Assembly (NCBI GenBank): GCA_001819095.1
Contig: MHLS01000017.1
Location: forward strand, 12,031-37,680
Direction: 5' to 3'
Origin: Candidatus Lloydbacteria bacterium RIFCSPLOWO2_02_FULL_54_12
GTDB taxonomy: Bacteria > Patescibacteriota > Minisyncoccia > Phycocordibacterales > UBA6899
DNA: 25,650 nt
The notes beneath the pieces were generated by a model that was not told the origin of the DNA, ran no database searches, and saw only the letters and a program-made list of their open reading frames with translations. Numbering within the stretch: the first letter of the stretch is position 1; each line of letters starts with the position of its first letter. The translations under genes were made by a program, and so were the position numbers. Positions 13,960 through 22,400 of the stretch are shown here, in pieces.

Positions 13960-16131
13960 ATGGCCAAAAAAGACAAAAAAAAGATAAAATTGACACGTAT
14001 TCAATCAAAGGCGGACGGGAAAGTCGGTAGCAAGAAACCAACCGGTTCGACTTCGTTCACGACAAGTCCGCTTAAAGCGAAGTATGGCGCGGAGGAGATT
14101 ACCGTGCTTCAAGGACTTGAGCCCGTGCGCAAGCGGCCGGGAATGTATATCGGCTCTACCGGAGTGGAAGGACTTCATCACCTGATTTGGGAAATTTTTG
14201 ATAACTCGCGCGATGAGGCGATGGGCGGCTTTTGTAATCGCATCGAGGTTGCGCTTCTCCCCGGAAATTGCGTACGCATCGTGGATAACGGTCGCGGCAT
14301 TCCAGTCGAGATACATAAGGCAACAAAGGTCTCAACGCTCCAGACGGTCTTCACCACGCTCCATGCGGGAGGAAAATTCGGAGGAGAACACAGCGGCTAT
14401 AAAGTCTCCGGTGGCCTCCATGGCGTCGGCGCTTCGGTGGTGAACGCTTTGAGCCAATACGCGAAGGTGAACGTGCACCGCGACGGTGGAGAATTCGTGC
14501 AGGAGCATGTGCGCGGAAAGCCGAAAGCGAAAGTGAGAAAGATCGGTGTTTCCAAATGCCGCGGCACGGTCGTTCTTTTTGATCCCGATCCGGAGATCTT
14601 CAGCGAGATCAAATGGAACTGGGGGGAGATTGTGAGCCATCTTCGTCAGCAGGCCTATCTTTCCAAAGGGCTTGAAGTGAACATCCTCGATCTGCGCGAG
14701 TACCAAGGGAAGGTCGACGCCGACGGCGCTTTTTACCTGAAGTACGAGGGATACAACGTTCCGTCGATGTCGTTCTATTTCGAAGGAGGACTGTATTCGA
14801 TGGTGCGTTTCTACAACAAATTCCAGACGCCGCTCCATCGCGAGATCTTTTATGTGGAGAAACAGGAGGGAAAGGTGAACGTTGAGATCGCACTTCAGTA
14901 CGTCGACGACGTCACCTCGCGTGAGGTCGCGTTCGCGAACAATACGGCAAATCCCGAAGGCGGCATGCACGTCACCGGCTTTCGCACTGCGCTCACGCGC
15001 ACATTGAACGACTATGTGAAAAAGAACAGCGGCAAAGATGCTGACGGATTTACGGGCGACGACGTGCGCGAGGGACTGACGGCGGTCATCTCCATCAAGA
15101 TGCCGGAGATTCAATTCGAAGGACAGACGAAGGCGAAACTCGGCTCTGTCGAGGCTCGCAGTGCCACGGAAACGGTCTTTGCGACGGCGTTCGCCGCGTA
15201 CCTCGAGGAACATCCCGACGATGCGAAGTCGATCCTTGAAAAGGTCGTTCTGGCGCAAAAGGCGCGAAAAGCGGCAAAGGCGGCAAAAGATTCGGTTCTC
15301 CGCAAGGGCGCGCTTGAAGGCATGACCCTGCCCGGAAAGCTCGCGGACTGCCAAAGCCGGAGCGCCGAGGAGTCGGAGCTCTTCATTGTCGAGGGAGACT
15401 CCGCCGGCGGCACGGCAAAGACCGGACGCGATCGGCGGACACAAGCGATACTCCCGCTTCGCGGCAAGATCCTAAACATCGAGCGGGCGCGTCTCGACAA
15501 GATGCTCGCGTCGGAGCAGATCAGGAATCTCGTCGTCGCGATGGGTACCGCGATCGGCGACGTCTTCGACATCAAGAAACTGCGCTACCACAAGATCATC
15601 ATTGCCACCGATGCCGACGTTGACGGTGCGCACATTCGAACGCTTCTTCTCACGCTCCTTTATCGTCACTTTCGTCCGCTCTTGGACGCTGGGCACATCT
15701 ATATTGCTCAACCGCCTTTATACAAAGCAAAAAAAGGAAAGGAGACGCACTATTTTTATGTTGAACAGGAAAAAGAGGCGTTCCTTGCAAAAGAGAAGAT
15801 CGATCCGAATGCTATCGAAGTGGACGCTCATCTTGAGGGCGGGGGCGACACTGTCGAAGAGGGGGACGAACATGAAGAAAAGGCGGAGGGTGACGGAAAG
15901 GAAAAGCGCACCCTTAAATTGCACATTCAGCGCTACAAGGGTCTCGGCGAAATGAACTCGGAAGAGTTGTGGGAAACAACGATGGACCCCGCGCGAAGAA
16001 TACTCAAGCAAGTCACTATTAACGATGCCCGAGAGGCGGACAAGATCTTCGATCTTTTGATGGGGAGCGAAGTCGGACCGAGGAAGTCGTTCATCACGTC
16101 AAACGCCAAGTTGGCAAATCTGGACGTGTAA
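13960..16131 (+). CDS. gyrB: DNA gyrase subunit B (type IIA topoisomerase ATPase subunit)
   Basis: The ATPase subunit that, with GyrA, introduces negative supercoils. Length 723. GHKL ATPase: Glu78 (catalytic base) and Asn82 in WEIFDNSRDEA, VDNGRGIP (108-115), and SGGLHGVGAS near 150. Transducer region to about 400. TOPRIM: Glu478 in EGDSAGG and Asp551/Asp553 in DADVDGAH. GyrA-contact region QRYKGLGEMN (657-666). A roughly 20-residue acidic insert (about 626-648) precedes that motif. The first 40 residues are a basic low-complexity tail. ParE is possible, since GyrB and ParE are hard to separate by motif, but GyrB is the likelier call. No Shine-Dalgarno; the gene is monocistronic. Confidence 0.93.
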   Translation: MAKKDKKKIKLTRIQSKADGKVGSKKPTGSTSFTTSPLKAKYGAEEITVLQGLEPVRKRPGMYIGSTGVEGLHHLIWEIFDNSRDEAMGGFCNRIEVALLPGNCVRIVDNGRGIPVEIHKATKVSTLQTVFTTLHAGGKFGGEHSGYKVSGGLHGVGASVVNALSQYAKVNVHRDGGEFVQEHVRGKPKAKVRKIGVSKCRGTVVLFDPDPEIFSEIKWNWGEIVSHLRQQAYLSKGLEVNILDLREYQGKVDADGAFYLKYEGYNVPSMSFYFEGGLYSMVRFYNKFQTPLHREIFYVEKQEGKVNVEIALQYVDDVTSREVAFANNTANPEGGMHVTGFRTALTRTLNDYVKKNSGKDADGFTGDDVREGLTAVISIKMPEIQFEGQTKAKLGSVEARSATETVFATAFAAYLEEHPDDAKSILEKVVLAQKARKAAKAAKDSVLRKGALEGMTLPGKLADCQSRSAEESELFIVEGDSAGGTAKTGRDRRTQAILPLRGKILNIERARLDKMLASEQIRNLVVAMGTAIGDVFDIKKLRYHKIIIATDADVDGAHIRTLLLTLLYRHFRPLLDAGHIYIAQPPLYKAKKGKETHYFYVEQEKEAFLAKEKIDPNAIEVDAHLEGGGDTVEEGDEHEEKAEGDGKEKRTLKLHIQRYKGLGEMNSEELWETTMDPARRILKQVTINDAREADKIFDLLMGSEVGPRKSFITSNAKLANLDV

Positions 16132-16155
16132 ATAGAAAATCCGCCTGAAGCGGAT
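16132..16155. terminator. Bidirectional terminator between gyrB and the convergent gene
   Basis: ATCCGC/GCGGAT with a five-base loop, directly after the gyrB stop and directly after the stop of the minus-strand gene. On the minus strand it is followed by TTTTCTATTTA; on the plus strand only by TGTT, so it fits the minus gene better. Confidence 0.65.
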
Positions 16156-16157
16156 TG

Positions 16158-16580
16158 TTAGTGAAACGAGGCGGGAGTTCCAAAATAGTCCCGTTCGATC
16201 GCCGCATAGAATTGCTTGAGACCGTCGGCAACCGATGTATCATCGGCGAGGTGTTCCTTGTATGCGCGGAAGATAAGCTGATGCGCATAAAGGAATCCGA
16301 GGTTGATTGTCCCTTCCGTCTCACCTCCCTCGGCAACCGCAAGCAAGAGCCGTTTGAACGACGCCGACTCCATGTCCTGCCAGACGTACGGGAAACGCGG
16401 GTCGTCGCCGTCGACGTCCCGATTGAGTTCCGCGTCGTCGAGCGCAAGACTCGTCTGGAGAAAGGCGAGGATGTGAAGCAGTTCTTCGCGGTCATTTTCT
16501 CCGTAGATGATCTGAACGCCGAGGGGAAGACTGTGCGATCCTTCCACCCGCTTGGTCGGCCACATCGGATAGTATTCCAT
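16158..16580 (-). CDS. Protein of unknown function, 140 residues
   Basis: I do not recognise this protein. The frame is open further upstream, but ATG at 16580 (MEYYPMWPTKRV) has GGGGAG just before it and a promoter at the right distance, so the shorter form is chosen. It is soluble, acidic and mostly helical (REELLHILAFLQTSLALDDAEL, ESASFKRLLLAVAEG, GLKQFYAAIERDYFG), without signal peptide or metal motif. It is convergent with gyrB and stands alone. Confidence 0.65.
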   Translation of the reverse strand: MEYYPMWPTKRVEGSHSLPLGVQIIYGENDREELLHILAFLQTSLALDDAELNRDVDGDDPRFPYVWQDMESASFKRLLLAVAEGGETEGTINLGFLYAHQLIFRAYKEHLADDTSVADGLKQFYAAIERDYFGTPASFH

Positions 16581-16615
16581 TGTCTCCCCGGCGCGTTGAA
16601 AAGGACTCTTTACCC

Positions 16616-16643
16616 AGTATAAAGGGAGCCATGATTGTGGCAA
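16616..16643 (-). promoter_or_regulatory. Promoter of the 140-residue unknown gene
   Basis: On the minus strand TTGCCA, 16 bases, TATACT. It gives a leader of about 29 bases with a Shine-Dalgarno and supports ATG 16580 over longer versions. Confidence 0.62.
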
Positions 16644-16697
16644 GGAGGACGCTCGGCGGCGAAATACAAGGTCGGATCTCGAAGTGGTGACTTCTTA

Positions 16698-16751
16698 ACA
16701 TACGAGGTCGAACCTTAGGAATCGATTCTTCAAGGTTCGACCTCGTATGTT
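16698..16751. repeat. 3'-end palindrome, copy 6, with a decayed neighbour
   Basis: Arms AACATACGAGGTCGAACCTT and AAGGTTCGACCTCGTATGTT, centre AATCGATT. The outer arm reads ATACGAGG instead of ATACAAGG and the far arm has the paired change. It follows the thrS stop (minus strand) by 13 bases. At 16660-16697 a degraded left arm (AAATACAAGGTCGGATCT) precedes it. Confidence 0.88.
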
Positions 16752-16764
16752 GGATCGTGTGTTT

Positions 16765-18516
16765 CTAGCGCTTGGCGGTAGCTTCTTCTTGGAGAAAGTG
16801 CAGTAGTTCCTCGAGGGGAAATTCTCCCAGCTTGCCCTTGTCGCGCGACTCGAGAGTGATCGCTTTCTTGGCGACCTCGGCGTCGCCCACGACCACCGTG
16901 TAAGGGATCTTTTGCATCTTGACCCAGCGGACCTTCTTGCCGAGGGACTCGCTTTCGGCGGAGAATTCGACGCGAAAACCGCGGTCTTTGAGTTTTTCAG
17001 CTATCTCTCCGGCGAAAGCGAGATGCGCTTCGCCGATGGGTAAGACGGCGACTTGGACGGGGGAAAGCCAGAGTGGGAAGTTGCCGCCGGTATGTTCAAT
17101 CAAGGCAGCGGTGAACCGTTCGATCGAGCCCATGATCGCGCAGTGGATCATAACCACTTGCTCCTTCTCGCCTTTTTCATTCGTAGAGACCAGACCGAAA
17201 TTCGCGGGTTGATTGAAGTCTAACTGTATCGTTGCGACCTGAAACGTTCGACCGAGCGAGTCTTTCGCAAGGAAGTCGATTTTGGGGCCGTACATCGCCG
17301 CCTCGCCGGCGCCGTCGATATATTCCCCCCCGCGCTTCGTCATGAGATCGCGGATCGCGCCCTCGGCCTTTTTCCAGATATCGGGAGTTCCGAGGTACTT
17401 CTCGAATTTTTCCGGATCGTGGCGCGAGAATCGTACGCGGCGCTCCGTGTACCCGAAGGCGCCGTAAAACTCGTCGACGATATCCCAGATGGCGAATATC
17501 TCGTCTGCGATCTGCGACTCGCGGCAGAAGACGTGCGCGTCGTCCTGCGTGATGGAAAGAACGCGCGTGAGTCCGGAAAGCTCGCCGGACTGTTCGTCGC
17601 GGTAGACCATGGTCGTTTCCGAATAGCGCACCGGCATATCCCGATAACTTTTCGGCTCAGCGGCAAATATCTGCGCGTGATGCGGGCAGTTCATGGGCTT
17701 CATCGCGTATTCGTGGCCTTCGCGGGTCGTTATGCGGAACAACTCGTCTGAAAACTTTTTCCAGTGTCCCGATGTTTCGTAAAGCGCCTTCCTGGTGATG
17801 TGGGGGATGGTCACTTTTTGGTAGCCGCGCGCTTTTCGTAATTCCCAGACGTAATCATTCAACAATTCGCGCACGATCGTGCCTTTCGGTGTCCACAAGG
17901 GAAGTCCCGCTCCGACAAGGTCTGAAAAAACGAAAAGCCCGAGCTCTTTGCCGAGCTTGCGGTGGTCGCGCTTCTTTGCCTCTTCGAGCATGTGGAGGTG
18001 CAGGTCGAGTTCTTTTCGGCTTGAAAAAGCGAGACCGTAAATGCGCGTGAGCTGCGGGTTCTTTTCGCTTCCGCGCCAATATGCGCCCGCGATGCGCGTG
18101 AGCTTGAACGCATCGGCCGCTATTTCCCCGGTATTTTCGACGTGGCCCCCTTTGCAGAGGTCGGTGAAGTCGCCGCTGGTGTATGCGGTGAGCGTCTTGC
18201 CCTCGGTGGCGTATTCAGCAAGGAGTTCAAGTTTGAACGGTTGTCCGGAGAACAGTTTTTCCCCTTCCGCCTTGTCAATCTCCCGCCCTCCCATCGGCAA
18301 CTTCTTATTCACGAGTTTACGCATCGTTTTCTCCATCTCTTTCAAGTCATCCGACGTCGGTGCCTTAGTGAATTGGAAGTCGTAGTAGAACCCGTCGTCG
18401 GTCACGGGGCCGATGCCGAGTTTAACGGCAGGGTCGAACTCCTTTGCCGCCATCGCCAGAAGGTGTGCAAGCGTATGGCGGATATTATGAAGCTTGTCGT
18501 CGGGCATAATGGGCAT
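16765..18516 (-). CDS. thrS: Threonyl-tRNA synthetase lacking the TGS domain
   Basis: Charges tRNA-Thr and edits Ser-tRNA-Thr. It has 583 residues, against about 640 for forms with an N-terminal TGS domain; here it starts at the editing domain. Editing site: His14/His18 (RHTLAHLL) and Cys121/His125 (CKGGH). Class II core zinc ligands: Cys277 (MNCPHH), His328 (DDAHVF) and His458 (MIHCAI). The C-terminal anticodon-binding domain starts near 485 (SPVQVAVLPIGEAH). ATG 18507 (MPDDKLHN) is an equally good start. No Shine-Dalgarno and no T-box leader. Its cognate tRNA-Thr is in the same window. A palindrome follows the stop. Confidence 0.95.
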   Translation of the reverse strand: MPIMPDDKLHNIRHTLAHLLAMAAKEFDPAVKLGIGPVTDDGFYYDFQFTKAPTSDDLKEMEKTMRKLVNKKLPMGGREIDKAEGEKLFSGQPFKLELLAEYATEGKTLTAYTSGDFTDLCKGGHVENTGEIAADAFKLTRIAGAYWRGSEKNPQLTRIYGLAFSSRKELDLHLHMLEEAKKRDHRKLGKELGLFVFSDLVGAGLPLWTPKGTIVRELLNDYVWELRKARGYQKVTIPHITRKALYETSGHWKKFSDELFRITTREGHEYAMKPMNCPHHAQIFAAEPKSYRDMPVRYSETTMVYRDEQSGELSGLTRVLSITQDDAHVFCRESQIADEIFAIWDIVDEFYGAFGYTERRVRFSRHDPEKFEKYLGTPDIWKKAEGAIRDLMTKRGGEYIDGAGEAAMYGPKIDFLAKDSLGRTFQVATIQLDFNQPANFGLVSTNEKGEKEQVVMIHCAIMGSIERFTAALIEHTGGNFPLWLSPVQVAVLPIGEAHLAFAGEIAEKLKDRGFRVEFSAESESLGKKVRWVKMQKIPYTVVVGDAEVAKKAITLESRDKGKLGEFPLEELLHFLQEEATAKR

Positions 18517-18610
18517 GATAACACGGATCGGAGGTGCGGAAAAACGGGCTCGTTGACGAATGTCGGCCGTTGTGTCAGTTTAGTGAGAGAGTGTTTTTTT
18601 GAGGAATGTG

Positions 18611-18958
18611 ATGGAGATCGAAGAGCAATTGAAGCGAGTCGCAGCCGCGATGGGGGAGCACGTGGATGATGAGCAGATCCGGGAGCACAAAGCTTTCTGT
18701 GAAGAGATCGAGGAGAATATCTGCCTCGGCGAAGCGGGCGAGATCGTGAAGAAGCTCGCCGCGTCGGCCACGCTTCTTCTGGTGCGCGGAGAGTATGCAC
18801 CGGAAGTGAAACGCGCGTGCGTTGCATTGAACGCGCTGGTGCTCGCGCGATGCGCGAATGAAAACGCCGGACTTGCCGAAGAAGTTCGCGCCGGACTCTC
18901 CGTCATCCTTGCAGAGGACCTTGTCCCATCGTTGTCCTCGAACACGAGGAAGCACTGA
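18611..18958 (+). CDS. Small helical protein, unknown (first of a coupled pair)
   Basis: A 115-residue protein, not recognised. ATG 18611 has GAGG six bases upstream; a TTG start further up is less likely. It is mostly alpha-helical and charged, soluble, with four Cys residues. Its stop overlaps the next start (TGATG), so the two are translationally coupled. Parts resemble the next protein: EEIEENICLGEAGE here against REVEESIAKAKAGE there, followed by a similar Ala/Leu-rich helix and ALNAL against ALRAC. This suggests a duplication. Divergent from thrS across 94 bases. Confidence 0.65.
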   Translation: MEIEEQLKRVAAAMGEHVDDEQIREHKAFCEEIEENICLGEAGEIVKKLAASATLLLVRGEYAPEVKRACVALNALVLARCANENAGLAEEVRAGLSVILAEDLVPSLSSNTRKH

Positions 18959-19296
18959 TGCGGAAGGCCCAGATGGAACTCAAAGACCACATCCGCGCCG
19001 TCGCTTCGTTCAGCCTCGACCCCTTCAACGAGGAGGCGCTTCTTGAGGCGACTCGGGAAGTCGAGGAGAGCATAGCGAAAGCAAAAGCGGGCGAGACCAC
19101 TCTGCTTAAGGCGGATATTTGGAACGCCGCTGCGATCTTTGTGGGACTGGAAAAGAAAGGCCGTTTGGACGCAACAAAAGCGTATCCGGCGCTTCGTGCA
19201 TGCATCGCGCATATCATCTCCACGTGTCCGGGGATACGCCGCGAGCTCGTTATCATGTTCGCACCGTTTCCCAATTTGAACGCCGCGCTTCTGTGA
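18958..19296 (+). CDS. Small helical protein, unknown (second of a coupled pair)
   Basis: A 112-residue protein, not recognised. ATG 18958 shares its A with the preceding TGA stop. Helical, soluble, no metal motif. It appears to be a diverged paralogue of the preceding protein (shared pattern in about the first 80 residues). The last codons form the left arm of the terminator that follows, so the stop codon lies in the hairpin loop. Confidence 0.65.
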   Translation: MRKAQMELKDHIRAVASFSLDPFNEEALLEATREVEESIAKAKAGETTLLKADIWNAAAIFVGLEKKGRLDATKAYPALRACIAHIISTCPGIRRELVIMFAPFPNLNAALL

Positions 19297-19309
19297 AGCG
19301 CGGTTTTTT
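19283..19309 (+). terminator. Terminator overlapping the end of the coupled pair
   Basis: CCGCGCTT/AAGCGCGG with a five-base loop, then TTTTTT. A textbook rho-independent terminator; its left arm is coding sequence. Confidence 0.9.
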
Positions 19310-19321
19310 CTCACCATTCCT

Positions 19322-19472
19322 AAACACAAGGTCGAACCTTAGGCATTGATGCTCAAGGTGAACTCTGGCTTATTGGGAACCCGTCTGCGGGAGCCAGAGT
19401 GCAAGACCTTTTCAGATTATTTCCGAAAAATCGAAAAGGTGTACTGCCCACGTAGTGGGAGACCTTGTGTTT
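19322..19472. repeat. Expanded, branched 3'-end palindrome after dnaE
   Basis: Outer stem AAACACAAGGTC (19322-19333) with GACCTTGTGTTT (19461-19472). Inside, in order: AAGGTcgaACCTT (19328-19340), GCATtgATGC (19343-19352), ACTCTGGCT/AGCCAGAGT (19362-19400) with an inner CCCG/CGGG, ACCTTTTC/GAAAAGGT (19406-19440), and CCCAC/GTGGG (19447-19459). Relative to the canonical copies, about 100 bases are inserted in the loop of the right arm's local palindrome. As RNA it could fold as a multi-arm junction. It lies ten bases after the dnaE stop on the minus strand. Confidence 0.8.
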
Positions 19473-19481
19473 CCCGTGGAA

Positions 19482-22400
19482 TTAAAGCGCGCGTATCTTC
19501 TCCGCAATGATCGACGGCGCGTCGTTGCGTTTCGAAAAGCGCCCCCTGATGGCGACCATCTTATCGGGGCCGATTAGCTCTTTGCATTCGGCGAGCGTGC
19601 GGGGGAATACAACGACCTCGATTGAACCGGTGAAGTCGGCGATCCTCATGAAGACCATGTGTTCGTTCTTCTTCGTGATGACCATCTTGTGTTCCTCGAT
19701 GATACCGGCGACGATCGTGCTCATGCCGTCCCGGAGGTCTTCTGAAACTTGTTTGATGCTTGCGCCGCCTCTCTCCAGTTTCTCACGATGTTTCTCGAGC
19801 GGATGCCCGGACACATAAAGACCAAGGAGTTCTTTTTCCCATGCCAGTTTCTCTTCCATGGAGATCTCCGGAGCGGCCTTCAGGCGCAGTTTCGGGCGAG
19901 CATGCTCGTCCTGGACGACGGAAAAAAGCGATATCTGCGCGCTGTCTTGGGTGCGTCCGTGTTCCTTGTGATACTCGAGGGCCGCGTCGACGTTATGGAG
20001 TAGCGCGCCACGCTCTTCGCCGAGCGTGTCGAAGGCACCCGCGCGAATGAGCGATTCGAGCGACTTTTTGTTGAGGTCTTTGTGCTGGACGCGCTCAAGG
20101 AAATCGCTGAAGGTGAGGTAGGGGCCGCTCTTTGTCCGCTCGGTGATGATCGCCTCCCCGATCGCCTCGCCAAGGTTCTTTATGGTAAAGAGTCCGAAGC
20201 GGATCTGGTCTTTTACTTGCCCCACTAAACTTTTCTGGGATGAGACAGGGGGGTGTTCGGTGTGTTGAGTGTCGGGAGCGACCAAGGTCATGTTTGCACT
20301 TTCGCTTTGAAAAGTTTTGGGGGGTGAACCCTTGATCACCGTGAAGCGTGCGAAACTTGCATTGATGTCCGGCGGAAGCACGGGGATAGCCATACGTTTG
20401 CATTCGGTGATGATCTCGGAGATCTTCTCCGTGTCACCCGCTTCGGCGGAAAGTACGGCGGTCATATATTCGGCGGGGAAGTTCGCTTTCATGTAGCCGG
20501 TCTGATATGCGACGCGCCCATAACAGGCCGCGTGCGCCTTGTTGAATCCGTAGCCTTGGAACGGCTCGAAGAGTTTCCACATCCGCTCTGCTTCCGCTTC
20601 GCTCATCCCGCTCGTCTTTTGACAGCCTGCGACGAAGATTTTATGCTGTTTTGCCATCTCTGCGGGTATCTTTTTTCCGACCGCCTTCCTGAATTTATCC
20701 ACCTCGCCCCAGTCGTATCCGGCGAGCTCGATTGCAGTAAAGAGGAGATCGTCTTGGTAGACAAGGAGCCCGTATGTTTTGTCGAGATACTTCCGCATCT
20801 TCGGATGATAATAGACCGTCGGATGTTTGCCGTTCTTGCGCGCGATATATTCGTCGATGGTCTGCATCGGTCCGGGGCGATAGAGCGCGACCATGACGTT
20901 GATGTCGTGGACCGTCGTCGGCCTCATCTCCATGAGATGTTTTGTCATTCCCGTTCCGTTCAGTTGGAAGAGGCCGATCGTCTCGCCGCGCGCAAGCATG
21001 GCGAAGGTCTTTTTGTCATCGAAGGGGATCTTTTCGATATTGACGTCGAGACCGCGGTGTTCTTTCGTGAGCCGGACCGCGTCACCGAGGATCGCGAGGT
21101 TGCGGATGCCGAGGAAGTCGAACTTCAAAAGTCCCGCGTCTTCGATGGAATACATGTCGTATTGTGTGATCACCTTGCCGCCCTTCGGGTCGTACTGCGT
21201 CGGCACAAAGTCAATCAGGGGTGTGGGTGAGATGACGACACCCGCGGCGTGGACGGAAACGTGTCGCACACACCCTTCGAGTTTTTTGGCGATGTCGACG
21301 ACCTCGCGCACTTCGCCGTCGGTGTTGTAGAGGCGCTTCAAGTCCGGCTCGAGCTCCATCGCGTGGTCGATCGTCATCGGGAACCCTTGAGAGCCCATGG
21401 GGATGAGCTTGGCGATCTTGTCGCCCAAGTCGTACGGCTTTCCCATTGCACGCGCTACGTCGCGCACGGCGCCGCGCGCCATCATCGTGCCGAAAGTGCC
21501 GATCTGCGCGACATGTTCCGCCCCGTATTTCTTCTTTGCATAGTCGAGCACCTCTTCACGCCGGTTGTCCGCAAAATCCATATCGATATCGGGTGCCGAA
21601 GGCCGAAACGGGTTCAAAAAGCGTTCGAACGGGAGTTGGAATTCGATAGGATCCACGTTGGTGATCCCCGTCAGGTAGGTGACCAGCGAACCCGCCGCGG
21701 AGCCGCGGACCGTGGTGTAGATGTCGTTTTCACGGGCGAATCTCAACAGATCTGCAACGACGAGAAAGTACGGCGAATACCCCTTGTTCTTGATGACCTC
21801 AAGTTCGTACTCGAGCCGCTCGCGGATGGCCGGAGTTTTTTCAAGCTCGCGGAATGCGAATCCTTCATCAGCGAGCGTAGAGAGTTCGTCGTCGGCGTTG
21901 TCACCCTTTTCGAATTTGAGTTCCGGAAATACCCAGCGTCCGAGGTCGAGTGTGATGTTGCAGAGCTCCGCGACCTTCATCGTGTTCGCGACCGCGTCGG
22001 GCACGTCGCGGAATTTTACAAGCGCTTCTTCGGTGGTGATGAAGTGATAGTCGCCCTCACCCGAGAAGATCGCGGTGTCGGAGACGTCGGTATGGGTCGA
22101 GATCGCGACAAGCGTCTTGTGCGCGCGCGCATGTTCTTTGGTCGGACAATGCGAGTCTTGCGTGGCGACAAGCGGGATGTCCATTTTTTTTGAAAGTGCG
22201 AGCAGGCCCTTTTTGATATTCTCCGCGTACTCCACTTCCGGGTGGTCCATGATCTCAAGAAAATAATTTTCTTTTCCGAAGATCTCCTGATACTCGCGCA
22301 CGATCTCTTCTGCGCGTTCAAGTTTGCCGTGTTGAAGCGCACGCCCGAGCTCGCCTGCGGGACAACCCGAGAGCGCGATCAACCCGTCCGAATATTCACG

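Noticed and set aside
14332..15444. 370-codon open frame on the minus strand inside gyrB
   Set aside because: It lies wholly antisense to a clearly conserved gyrB, has a composition typical of reverse-strand shadows, and no ribosome site or family motif.
20208..20333. Intein in dnaE
   Set aside because: The extra segment is only about 35-42 residues, lacks Cys/Ser start and His-Asn end motifs, and is far below intein size.
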